A stretch of DNA of 8,479 nucleotides from UBA4810 sp002479215 (GCA_049514435.1 JBEKVB010000032.1:1-8479), one strand, 5' to 3'. Positions 1 through 6,698 are shown, counted from the first letter of the stretch. Notes: generated by a model from the sequence alone, not told the origin. Program-made: numbers and translations.

Positions 1-2
1 TT

Positions 3-98
3 GTTTGTGCAATTATGCGGAAGTTGGTTCACATTATATTTGGTATCCTGAAATCCGGTAAAAAGTATGACCCAAACTATAAGCCAACTTTCGTTTGA
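3..98 (+). CDS. IS110-family transposase, C-terminal fragment (cut by window edge)
   Basis: Frame 3 of the plus strand is open from the window edge to a TGA at 96-98 and encodes 31 residues. They contain MRKLVHIIFGILKSGK followed by YDPNYKP. A run of the type MRKL-hxIIFGhLKxGKxaDP is the usual ending of IS110/IS116-family transposases (Transposase_20 domain), DNA recombinases whose target choice is guided by an element-encoded RNA. The start and catalytic parts lie outside the window, so it cannot be said whether the element is intact. The roughly 120 bp between this stop and the PilZ gene, which converges on it from the opposite strand, would hold the right end of the element. I cannot place that end by eye. 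The family call is from memory of the conserved tail. Confidence 0.78.
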   Translation, partial: VCAIMRKLVHIIFGILKSGKKYDPNYKPTFV

Positions 99-217
99 CA
101 AGAACGGTATCTACAAGTCCTCAGTTTTTCGACTGAAAAAATCTGATAATTTACGTTAGAAAGTTGCAATCTTTTTACCATGTAATCTGATTCCCTCGTG
201 GTCTAAATGTAATATTT

Positions 218-550
218 CTATAAAACCGCAACTATATTAATTTCTTTCAGGATTGCATCTTTGGCTCTTGCAGGCATATTAAGGAATTTTACACCCATTC
301 CAGTATCTTTTGACGAAGCGCCTTTGTTAATCCACATAACTTTTGCATTAATTTCTATTTTTTTTAAATTGCCTATGGAAAAAATCAATTTTATTGTTGA
401 CCCTACTGCCGGCGGTCTTTCTGTATCAACAAACATGCCATCTGCCGAAATATTTTTTGTAAAAGATATGAGATAATCATTTTCATGTACATATGAAATT
501 TCAAATTTAGTATCTAACCTTTTATTTATCCTGCGTTCATCTTTTGACAT
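218..550 (-). CDS. Single-domain PilZ protein, likely c-di-GMP receptor
   Basis: This 110-aa protein is essentially one PilZ domain. The RxxxR element is R7-INK-R11, the NxSxxG element is N33-I-S-A-D-G38, and the domain closes with the usual GMGVKF stretch at 84-89. Both nucleotide-contacting motifs are intact, so binding of cyclic di-GMP is expected from the family. There is no signal peptide or membrane segment, so it should be a cytoplasmic adaptor that transmits c-di-GMP levels to motility, surface attachment or secretion. The partner cannot be read from the sequence. The ATG at 550 has only a weak ribosome binding site. A small ORF with a strong AGGAGG ends 12 nt upstream, so translation may be coupled to it. 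The domain call is firm; the output is unknown. Confidence 0.9.
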   Translation of the reverse strand: MSKDERRINKRLDTKFEISYVHENDYLISFTKNISADGMFVDTERPPAVGSTIKLIFSIGNLKKIEINAKVMWINKGASSKDTGMGVKFLNMPARAKDAILKEINIVAVL

Positions 551-562
551 ATTATCTTCATT

Positions 563-664
563 TCATTTATAACCGGCATTAAAGCATTTGTCGCATCCTT
601 TGGCAATTGCCTTCAAAGCAATGCTGACATTATCTACTGAATTAATTATGAAAATATTATCCAC
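563..664 (-). CDS. Small ORF (33 aa) upstream of the PilZ gene
   Basis: GTG at 664 opens a 33-codon frame ending at TGA 563-565, 12 nt before the PilZ ATG. It begins (M)DNIFIINSVDNVSIALKA and ends GCDKCFNAGYK, with a CxxC pair near the C-terminus. The main support for coding is a perfect AGGAGG (672-677) placed 7 nt before the GTG, better than the site of the PilZ gene itself. An in-frame ATG at 688 would give 41 aa, but it has no comparable ribosome binding site and would bury the AGGAGG inside the frame. I do not recognise the family. It could be a genuine microprotein working with the PilZ protein, or a leader whose translation controls PilZ expression. A chance frame is possible at this length. 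Confidence 0.5.
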   Translation of the reverse strand: MDNIFIINSVDNVSIALKAIAKGCDKCFNAGYK

Positions 665-671
665 CCTGCTT

Positions 672-677
672 CCTCCT
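672..677 (-). promoter_or_regulatory. Ribosome binding site AGGAGG of the small ORF
   Basis: Read on the minus strand this is AGGAGG with a 7-nt spacer to the GTG at 664. It selects GTG 664 over ATG 688 and is the strongest translation signal in the PilZ transcript. Confidence 0.55.
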
Positions 678-718
678 GAATTGGTCATCTCAGCGAAAAA
701 CAGTCTTTAGGTAACGAT

Positions 719-727
719 AATATACCA
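719..727 (-). promoter_or_regulatory. Candidate extended -10 promoter for the small ORF/PilZ pair
   Basis: The minus strand reads TGGTATATT, a TGN motif joined to a five-of-six match to TATAAT. No convincing -35 lies 16-18 bp upstream, as is common for extended -10 promoters. The start point would fall about 48 nt before the GTG at 664. The element lies at one end of the 35-bp insertion-sequence-like repeat. The other copy (8380-8414) reads TACATG in the same place, so the -10 would have arisen in this copy. This is pattern matching only. Confidence 0.3.
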
Positions 728-754
728 CATGTTAAGTTAGAATTCTGCCATTTT
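720..754. repeat. 35-bp dispersed direct repeat, copy 1 (insertion-sequence end-like)
   Basis: Bases 723-748 match 8383-8408 exactly (26 bp). The match extends to 35 bp with two differences (720-754 versus 8380-8414). It contains ATGTTAAGTTAGAATTCTGC. Copy 2 is preceded by a TGACCTGCCCCC box, which resembles terminal repeats of IS3-type elements; copy 1 lacks that box. Both copies have the same orientation. The best reading is decayed remnants of the same mobile element. Confidence 0.7.
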
Positions 755-797
755 GTGTATAATTAGGTCATATCCTCGTTCATTCATTTCCGAGTGA

Positions 798-910
798 AAT
801 GTTGCATTAAGAATCCAAATTCAAAAAACAACAGTACAGGAAGAAGTTAACACATGAAGTTTACATCTGCTGTCCATTAAAGTATCAGCGAAGACAAATT
901 AAGCTCTGAT
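798..910 (+). repeat. Dispersed multi-box intergenic repeat, copy 1 (diverged)
   Basis: Box 1 AATGTTG is at 798-804 and box 2 TACAGGAAGAAGT at 835-847. The distance between them (37 nt from AATGTT to TACAGG) is identical to that in the copy at 1921-2027. The third box is weak here, with only a TCTGAT at 905-910. The copy lies just downstream of the 299-aa exported protein gene. Confidence 0.55.
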
Positions 911-917
911 GCTGTAA

Positions 918-1817
918 TTATTCTATTCTTTTTTGAAAGAAGAGACCATCCAAACATTTGCTTTTATGATTTTCATTTTTAACGTATTCGCCTTGATCAT
1001 TATCATACGTGCACAATAGGCTATAATCAAGGGGTTTGCGTTCTTCACCTTTAGATGTCTTGACTAGATATGTACCAGAATACTTAATGGAAACCAAAGA
1101 CTTATCCGGTAAGAAACGCATTTGTGACGAATAGTCATAACACAGTGGCAACGGCGGCTTTTTATCACATCCATCCTCGTACTCATAAGAGTCTGCCGCC
1201 AGGCCGTCCAAGGCCACCTTAAACACTTTATTCCATTGAGTTATCAAATTGTAGTAGAGAATGGTCTCCATTTGAGCAGTATTGGTTTCTTCAAACATCA
1301 CACCAAATTTGGCAGCATCCAATTGCACCAAAGAAATCTTCTCTGGCAAAGCACCCCACGAACCAAACATGCCAAAGCACTTGTCTGCGCTTTCTAACTG
1401 CCAGCCTTTCTTTTGTTTCTTCCACACAAAGATACCTAATATTGGTCTGCAAGCGTGACAGTCATCCCAAGTGGTTGATGTCAGCATATAATATTTGTCA
1501 ACTCCATTGACGGAAAATCCGCTTAGTAATGCAACTTTAGACTCGAAATCCTCTTCAGGTTCGGGGAGCAAGGTTCTTATGTCCTCATCGCGGTATGTGG
1601 TCTTGTTGCAGACGACTCCAGGCTTCCAAGTTGAAACCTGTTTTTGCACATCAAAATTACCGTATATGAGTTGCATAGCCTTTGCTGTGTCGAATTCTCC
1701 TATCAGATTTAAGTTATCATCGGCTTTGGTCTTGGATGTGAGTAAAGGACAAAAAATAATCACGGCGATGAACGTACAAACGAAGACTCCGAGGATCGAC
1801 ATCTTACGAAAATACAT
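918..1817 (-). CDS. Exported protein of unknown function with CHAC motif
   Basis: This 299-aa protein has a hydrophobic N-terminal segment (about residues 7-27) after a basic start and is expected to be exported or membrane-anchored. I cannot tell whether the segment is cleaved. The rest is soluble, with eight cysteines after the signal: C70, C120 and C123 in DDCHACRP, C147, C217, C226, C269 and C288. The core, DCHAC-hGhFVW...GWQLES followed by a FGSWG-type motif and a F-E-E-x-x-T-A-Q segment (175-182), resembles conserved hypothetical proteins of proteobacteria; I know of no function. CHAC lacks the second spacer of a CxxCH heme site, so it is more likely a disulfide or metal site. AGGAGGTG overlaps the region just before ATG 1817 (4-nt spacer after AGGAGG), which supports this start over ATG at codon 6. 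It stands alone between two repeat-bearing spacers. Confidence 0.82.
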   Translation of the reverse strand: MYFRKMSILGVFVCTFIAVIIFCPLLTSKTKADDNLNLIGEFDTAKAMQLIYGNFDVQKQVSTWKPGVVCNKTTYRDEDIRTLLPEPEEDFESKVALLSGFSVNGVDKYYMLTSTTWDDCHACRPILGIFVWKKQKKGWQLESADKCFGMFGSWGALPEKISLVQLDAAKFGVMFEETNTAQMETILYYNLITQWNKVFKVALDGLAADSYEYEDGCDKKPPLPLCYDYSSQMRFLPDKSLVSIKYSGTYLVKTSKGEERKPLDYSLLCTYDNDQGEYVKNENHKSKCLDGLFFQKRIE

Positions 1818-1843
1818 AACACCTCCTGGATTTTCCCCGATAA

Positions 1844-1872
1844 TTTATAATTTAGACATCTTCATAGCACAA
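1844..1872 (-). promoter_or_regulatory. Candidate sigma70 promoter of the 299-aa exported protein
   Basis: On the minus strand, TTGTGC (1867-1872) and TATAAA (1844-1849) are separated by 17 bp. The -10 matches five of six bases and the -35 three of six. The spacing to the ATG at 1817 leaves a short leader containing the AGGAGGTG. The region is very AT-rich, so chance matches are easy. Confidence 0.3.
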
Positions 1873-1920
1873 ATCTTTTTTTCCACAAGAATTTTGTTCA
1901 ACTGCCATATTGATTACCGT

Positions 1921-2027
1921 TCGTAATGTTGAATATTTCTCTAAGACGACAATGTGTGGACTACAGGAAGAAGTGCTTACTAACTACATCTACAAGTCAG
2001 CAGTCATAATGGATAAAATATTTTGAT
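1921..2027 (+). repeat. Dispersed multi-box intergenic repeat, copy 2
   Basis: This copy carries TCGTAATGTTG (1921-1931), CTACAGGAAGAAGTGC (1961-1976) and TAAAATATTTTGAT (2014-2027). The 16-bp middle box and the 14-bp right box are both exact matches to the copy at 6730-6843, in the same order and orientation and with nearly the same spacing, while the bases between the boxes differ. Two such matches in register are not expected by chance in 8.5 kb. In one plus frame it reads as a short open stretch (LQEEVLTNYIYKSAVIMDK, then stop), but other copies break this frame. Confidence 0.75.
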
Positions 2028-2043
2028 GATTTGTGTTCGAAAT

Positions 2044-2125
2044 AATTGACCTGAACTCGTAGCGGAGCGAAGAGTAATGTAATAAATTGCCTGAAAGCGT
2101 AGCTAACGAATGAGCAGTCCCAATT
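2044..2125. repeat. Imperfect tandem duplication of about 40 bp
   Basis: Two adjacent units (about 2044-2084 and 2085-2125) share AATTG, CCTGAA, CGTAGC, CGAA, GAG and a terminal AAT in the same order, with one or two single-base gaps and roughly two thirds identity. They follow the dispersed repeat copy and precede the end of the cytochrome gene. I see no gene or hairpin that explains them. Confidence 0.5.
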
Positions 2126-2323
2126 ACCAATCTTTACCAATTCGTTATTCATAGTCTTTCCCGTATATAAAACTCATATATAACTGCCAACGCAACAAAA
2201 GGAGTAACTACCTACCAAGAAATCACCCGATAAAAGGCTAAAATCATACCTGGAATCCACCCCCGCCGAACACAGACTGGCAACAATGCAATCAATACTG
2301 AAATGGGATCTGCCGCACATTAT
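2126..2323 (+). other. Remainder of 506-bp spacer; possible decayed plus-strand ORF
   Basis: The spacer 1818-2323 holds a candidate promoter, a dispersed repeat copy and the tandem duplication described separately. This last part has an AT-rich stretch (TATATAAAACTCATATATA, 2165-2183) and an AAAGGAG at 2198-2204. It is followed by a plus-strand frame open from 2208 with protein-like composition (KKSPDKRLKSYLESTPAEHR at 2217-2276), which then runs antisense into the cytochrome gene. No ATG, GTG or TTG lies at a suitable distance from the AAAGGAG; the first ATG is at 2286. It may be the start of a gene destroyed by rearrangement, or chance. I see no convincing intrinsic terminator for the cytochrome gene here. 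Confidence 0.25.
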
Positions 2324-4738
2324 TCATCTTGTGAACACTGCCCAGAAAATAAGAACGGTCAGCGTCAGGCCGACCAGGACGCTGGCGATCCCAAAGATCC
2401 CTGCAAAGAGCCGGACGGCTGTGCCGGGGCTTTTGCACTTGATCTCCTTCAGTCGGTTTTCCTTGAGGACGCGTTCATACTCCTCAGGCCGCTCTCTCTT
2501 GAGTGCATCTAGGGTATAACTTCCGGTAAAGATGTTCCTCTCCAGGGGGAATTTGTCCGGTACCAAGTGGTTGTTGAAGAAGTGAATAGTGAAAATGAAA
2601 ACAGCTGCCAGTAGCGCCTCTTCGGAATGGGCCAGATACACGATATTAATTATCCAGCCGGGCATGAAATGCGATGATAGCTCCGGCATTGACATAATTA
2701 CACCGGAGAGTCCTATTATGAGCATGCCCCAAAAGACCGCCATGAAATCGAACTTCTCCCAATAGGTCCACCGATCGAAACGCGGTCTTTCTCCACGATT
2801 GAAAAACCACTTGAACATGCCCCAGCAATCCTGAAAGTCTTTGACGCGCGGGAAGAAAGAGTCGGGGCCAAAGAGCCTACCCACCCATCCTTTGACTCTG
2901 AAGCCGGGAAACAAGAACTTGAGTAAAAGCCAGCAGGTGTACAGGAACAAGAGCCACATGATTGCCGCGCTGGTGCGGTGAGTTATCCCCGCGTTCTGAA
3001 TACCTCCGAACACAGCCATGAACGCCCGCGCCCAGAAGCTGTCAGGATATTTGAGCGGGAATCCCGAAACGACGAGCCCGAAGAAAGAAAGGATAAGCAC
3101 AACGTGCATGACCCGCTCGTGCATGGAGAATCTTCTGACATATTGTAGGCTTTCCTCTGCTGGCGGTTCAGGACCACCTCCCCTGACGAGGCATCTCTTT
3201 TCGGCATATGCTTTTCGCCACCAAAGCAGGACATGAATCCAGAAGAAGCCGAACACAGCGGCTAGAAGCGCAATCATGAATTTCTTTGTCAGATATAGCG
3301 GGAGGAATTGCTTCGGATTATCAGGATCAGGATGTGGCATATACGATACGAATCGCGAAGTAAAACGGTGATGGCATTTCCCGCATGTTTTTACCAGTGC
3401 TTGTGGGTTCAACACAGACGCAGGATTGCCCGGTGGCAGTATGTTGTGGCCGGTGTGGCAGTCGGGACATCCCGCGACTTTTTCAAAGTGCCCGAGTTGC
3501 CTGACCTTGCCATGATAGGTTTCCCCGTATGTTTTGACCGCCATGGGGAAAACGCCATACTTTCCCGCTACGCCGCCTTCGCGGTGGCATGAAACGCAGA
3601 GGTTCGTATAATAAGATCTCTTAGCGGCGATACCCGCATCTGTCATGGCAAAGACGGGAGTATTGTGAACGCCATGGCAGTCGCTGCATGAAGCGGCATC
3701 CTTATTCCCGGCAAGGATTCTGGCCGGATGGCCGTTCTTGACGTATCTGTCTTGATCCCCGTGGCATCCGGTGCAGATTTGAATATCTGTTACTTTATCT
3801 TTGATCGCGTGGACAGCCCGAGTAGGATGAATATCTACGTGGCAGTTCAGACAGGTGATCTTTGCTACAACAGCGTGGTAGCTCTTTGCGTACGTCTCAT
3901 TGACGTCGCTGTGGCAGACATAGCAGGCGGTGAGCTTCGGCTTCTGCTCTTTATTCGTGTGCCGCGTGAGGTCGGTTATGCCGCTATGGCAGATCGTACA
4001 ATTCAACTTCCCGTGAGGCGTTTGGCCAAAGCGTTTCCCGAACTTGAGATCGGAGTGGCACGAGGTACAGTCTGTGGCCGAAGGCACCGACGCGTGGACA
4101 ACGGGAGCCGCGGGTGGTTTCTCTTCAGGGACTTTTTCGGAAGCCTCCACCGTTTTTTCTTCCGTCGACTTAGACAGGAAGCTCAAGGGTAGGAGCGGAG
4201 AAGGTGTCACATTTTTGAAGTCATGACATTGTGCGCACATGAATTCGGACTTATTGTGCTGGAAATGACATAGCGAGCAGTCCACATCCATTCCGTAGTG
4301 TGAGTTGTGCGGATTAGGTAAGAAAACTCCTCTGGCCGGCACTTTTGCAAGAACGTCTGTACTGTGGCAGGTGATGCAGTTCTTGTAGTCCACCTTCTCG
4401 AAAGGAGCCTTCTTGCCGTGGCAGGTCTGGCACAAAATGCCCGAGAGCATGTGCACATGACTCGTGGGCATTTTTGACTTCAGGGAAATCTCGTCCTTGT
4501 CGTGGCAGGCTGTGCAGTCCTTTAGCACCATGCCCTTTGTGCCCGTATGGTTTTCTGGGAGAACCTTGTCGGTATGGCATGCTGCACAATCACCCTGCTG
4601 CGCCGTTGCCAGGCGCTTCGGAGCACCGGTGTCTGCTCCCGCTACGGTGCAGTACAAAAACACAGTGATGAACGAGATTGTGATAAGAGAGAATAGGATC
4701 GTGATTGGCCTTCGCTGAGAATACCGTTTCATGCCCAT
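2324..4738 (-). CDS. 15-heme cytochrome c fused to membrane cytochrome b, probable quinol-linked electron conduit
   Basis: This 804-aa protein has a signal segment (about 11-34), then 15 CxxCH c-heme motifs: six at 51, 75, 103, 121, 154 and 168, and nine at 224, 247, 272, 296, 322, 351, 381, 424 and 452. A heme-free Pro/Glu/Lys-rich linker (about 185-220) separates the two groups. About six membrane helices follow (roughly 484-506, 541-560, 590-610, 664-684, 700-720, 777-800). Candidate b-heme ligands are H540 and H545 (MHERVMH), H587, H704, H719 and H724, as in cytochrome b561/formate dehydrogenase gamma-type domains. Family logic suggests quinol oxidation in the membrane and electron delivery outside it, most simply to the flavoprotein encoded 269 nt upstream. 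GAGG 7 nt before ATG 4738 favours this start. ATG 4732 is possible; ATG 4789 would add 17 residues ahead of the signal and lacks a good site. Heme count is direct; partner and direction are inferred. Confidence 0.92.
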   Translation of the reverse strand: MGMKRYSQRRPITILFSLITISFITVFLYCTVAGADTGAPKRLATAQQGDCAACHTDKVLPENHTGTKGMVLKDCTACHDKDEISLKSKMPTSHVHMLSGILCQTCHGKKAPFEKVDYKNCITCHSTDVLAKVPARGVFLPNPHNSHYGMDVDCSLCHFQHNKSEFMCAQCHDFKNVTPSPLLPLSFLSKSTEEKTVEASEKVPEEKPPAAPVVHASVPSATDCTSCHSDLKFGKRFGQTPHGKLNCTICHSGITDLTRHTNKEQKPKLTACYVCHSDVNETYAKSYHAVVAKITCLNCHVDIHPTRAVHAIKDKVTDIQICTGCHGDQDRYVKNGHPARILAGNKDAASCSDCHGVHNTPVFAMTDAGIAAKRSYYTNLCVSCHREGGVAGKYGVFPMAVKTYGETYHGKVRQLGHFEKVAGCPDCHTGHNILPPGNPASVLNPQALVKTCGKCHHRFTSRFVSYMPHPDPDNPKQFLPLYLTKKFMIALLAAVFGFFWIHVLLWWRKAYAEKRCLVRGGGPEPPAEESLQYVRRFSMHERVMHVVLILSFFGLVVSGFPLKYPDSFWARAFMAVFGGIQNAGITHRTSAAIMWLLFLYTCWLLLKFLFPGFRVKGWVGRLFGPDSFFPRVKDFQDCWGMFKWFFNRGERPRFDRWTYWEKFDFMAVFWGMLIIGLSGVIMSMPELSSHFMPGWIINIVYLAHSEEALLAAVFIFTIHFFNNHLVPDKFPLERNIFTGSYTLDALKRERPEEYERVLKENRLKEIKCKSPGTAVRLFAGIFGIASVLVGLTLTVLIFWAVFTR

Positions 4739-4963
4739 TGTGCCACCTCTTAAGTGTTGTCCTGCATGATTCACAGGGATAGCGGTCATAGGGAACTTTG
4801 CGGTCCCTGGTCTTTTACCCTTTGCACGTCAAAATATCGACAAATTTGTATGGATGAGCCCCACACTAATCAAATATATCTTCAGCAACTGGTTGGTATG
4901 CTGCAGTTGGCATCCTTCCCATTTCGAAAGAGCAGCATCTATCCTGGATATTCACAAGTACCG

Positions 4964-4995
4964 TAGGGGCGGCGCATCACCAGCGCCGCCCCCTA
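4964..4995. repeat. GC-rich palindrome between flavoprotein and cytochrome genes
   Basis: TAGGGGCGGCGC (4964-4975) pairs with GCGCCGCCCCCTA (4983-4995) around a 7-nt loop, with one extra C bulged. Neither strand has a T-run after the stem, so it is not a standard intrinsic terminator for the flavoprotein gene, which ends 12 nt away. GTAGGGGCG...CGCCCC palindromes are common dispersed intergenic repeats in many bacteria, from general knowledge. In a read-through transcript it would form a stable hairpin just after the flavoprotein stop codon and could protect the flavoprotein part of the mRNA or lower expression of the cytochrome. Confidence 0.75.
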
Positions 4996-5007
4996 AAAAC
5001 CATGTTA

Positions 5008-6567
5008 TCAGATTGTTTCCTTTGCCGCATTGGTTCCGGCAATCCGCCCATAGACAATGCAGCTCGGTGTGGCGTTGCCGCCCAGCCGATTCGAACCGTG
5101 TATCCCACCCGTGCCTTCCCCTGCCGCATAGAGACGGGGGATGGGCTTACCCCAAATATCAATAACCTGTGTATCCTTGTTGATGCGGAGTCCGCCCATC
5201 GTGTGATGCACCGCAGGCCACTGGGCGATCGCATAGAAGGGTCCTTCCTCTAAGGGAATCATGACCTTCGTAAACTGGCGGCCAAAATCAGGATCCTTGC
5301 CTTCCTTCATATAAGTGTTGTGGTTTTTGATGGTTTCCTCAAGTGTGTTCGCGGGAATGCTCAATTTCCCGGCCAGTTCCGCAATCGTATCGGCCTTGAT
5401 GAAGCGACCTCTGGCCATCCCTCTTTCCACTTCCTCTTTTGTCCCCATTTTGGGAATCATGGCCTCATTGAAGATGGAATACGTCGGTTTTAGCCCGGTC
5501 TTGATCTGGGCCGTAGAAACGACATCGCGACGCTCCATTTCATTGACAAAACGTTTGCCAAGTTTGTTCACGTATACGATGCCAAAACCCGGTCCCCGGA
5601 AGGGATAGACAGCCGGCGTATCCAAGAGTCCTTTTTCGGGTTCCGCATAGGGGTAAAGCTGAATAAATGCAAGCTGCAGGGCGTCCGCGCCGACAGCCTG
5701 GGCATAACGAATCATTTCTCCCGTTGCGCCAGGATGGTTAGTGCAATTAAATTCCGGTACAATACTCGGGTTGAAAGACTGCCGCATCTCTTTGTTTCGG
5801 CTGAATCCGCCGGAAGCCAGGATCAGTGCCTTACGGATCTTAATGTTTTTTGTTTTCCCGCCAGTCATTATCTCCACGCCCTCAACAGGACTCTTCAGGT
5901 CGGCATCCTTTCTCCAGATCCAGGTAACTTCTGTGTTGAGACGAATTTTTGCACCACGGCCTTCGGCGATCTTTTTCAGGGCTTCCGTATAGCACCGACC
6001 TACCCCCTCGACACAGGTGTGGGTTCGATAGGCGGAATGGCCGCCGGTTCGGTTCAGGACTTCCCTTAATTTCAATCCTCCGTTGTCGATCATCCAGTTA
6101 AGAGAAGGGGTTGCCCCCTTGACAAATATATCAACAAGTTCCGGAAAACCGTAGAAATCACCACCCTTTAAAGTATCTTTTTCGTGCAGATCGACACTAT
6201 CGTCTCCCAGATTCAATTTCTGGCGTAAGTGGAATTCATCATCCCAGGAATTGTATTCGCCGCCGTTGATAATCGAATTCCCGCCGTAAACCGGCATTTT
6301 TTCCAGAATAACCGTTTCAATCCCGGCTCCAGCAGACTCCGCCGCCGCGGACAGCCCTGTAAAACCGGAACCGATGATGACCACATCTAGGGTCTCGTCC
6401 CATTTACGGGGCATTTTTTTCAGGGCAGCTTCCGCCGATCCCGGGGAAGCCAAATTGAGTGCTAATCCCCCGCTCACGGCCACTGCTCCCAAGGCGACGG
6501 CTCCTTTTAGAACAGAACGACGACTGATTGGTGTTATGCTTTGACTTTTAACCTTTTCGTCTGTCAT
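5008..6567 (-). CDS. Tat-exported flavoprotein of the fumarate reductase/flavocytochrome c family
   Basis: This 519-aa protein is an FAD_binding_2-type reductase. A Tat signal with twin arginines R16-R17 (SRRSVLKG) precedes a hydrophobic stretch and a probable cleavage site near AEA-A. The FAD site begins DVVIIGSGFTG (61-71), with LEKMPVYGGNS at 88-98 and AAGEGTGG at 481-488. Against Shewanella Fcc3 (recalled, not aligned), R347 in ERRD matches the catalytic arginine, H454/H455 in HHTMGG the substrate histidine, and R494 in SNRLGG the substrate arginine. Y305 sits where fumarate reductases have His365; a tyrosine there is reported for urocanate reductase. No CxxCH is present, so electrons must come from a separate cytochrome, presumably the downstream gene product. 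AAAGGAGGT 6 nt before ATG 6567 fixes the start. Role: reduction of the double bond of an unidentified unsaturated acid outside the membrane; reverse use as a dehydrogenase cannot be excluded. Confidence 0.9.
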   Translation of the reverse strand: MTDEKVKSQSITPISRRSVLKGAVALGAVAVSGGLALNLASPGSAEAALKKMPRKWDETLDVVIIGSGFTGLSAAAESAGAGIETVILEKMPVYGGNSIINGGEYNSWDDEFHLRQKLNLGDDSVDLHEKDTLKGGDFYGFPELVDIFVKGATPSLNWMIDNGGLKLREVLNRTGGHSAYRTHTCVEGVGRCYTEALKKIAEGRGAKIRLNTEVTWIWRKDADLKSPVEGVEIMTGGKTKNIKIRKALILASGGFSRNKEMRQSFNPSIVPEFNCTNHPGATGEMIRYAQAVGADALQLAFIQLYPYAEPEKGLLDTPAVYPFRGPGFGIVYVNKLGKRFVNEMERRDVVSTAQIKTGLKPTYSIFNEAMIPKMGTKEEVERGMARGRFIKADTIAELAGKLSIPANTLEETIKNHNTYMKEGKDPDFGRQFTKVMIPLEEGPFYAIAQWPAVHHTMGGLRINKDTQVIDIWGKPIPRLYAAGEGTGGIHGSNRLGGNATPSCIVYGRIAGTNAAKETI

Positions 6568-6698
6568 AATATTACCTCCTTTGTGTGTTACAATTGATTG
6601 AAGGTCACAGGGAGAACATCCCCACCTCGACTAAAAGGGTATCTTGTCTTTTTTCATTCTCTCTTTTGTGGTTTTACTTCAATATGGTGCTTATGTTT

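Noticed and set aside
119..123. CHAC of the exported protein as a c-type heme site
   Set aside because: These residue numbers refer to the protein; the motif is C-H-A-C followed by R, lacking the C-x-x-C-H histidine, so heme attachment is not supported.
109..125. ATCTACAAGTC...CAGT shared with the dispersed repeat copy at 1988-2004
   Set aside because: An 11-base match is expected several times by chance in 8.5 kb, and the CAGGAAG and TAAAATATTTTGAT boxes are absent here.
885..910. Possible hairpin ATCAG...CTGAT after the 299-aa protein gene
   Set aside because: Only five paired bases and no T-run on the minus strand; not a credible terminator.
1495..1926. Plus-strand open frame of 143 codons
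   Set aside because: It is antisense to the 299-aa exported protein and runs through its signal peptide and ribosome binding site; no ribosome binding site or recognisable protein of its own.
3728..4192. Plus-strand open frame of 154 codons
   Set aside because: It is antisense to the multiheme cytochrome, whose 15 CxxCH motifs prove the minus-strand frame.
6583..6610. TGTGA-N6-ATCAA resembling a CRP/FNR-type site before the flavoprotein
   Set aside because: The half-sites belong to different consensus types and are out of register by one base; too weak to list.
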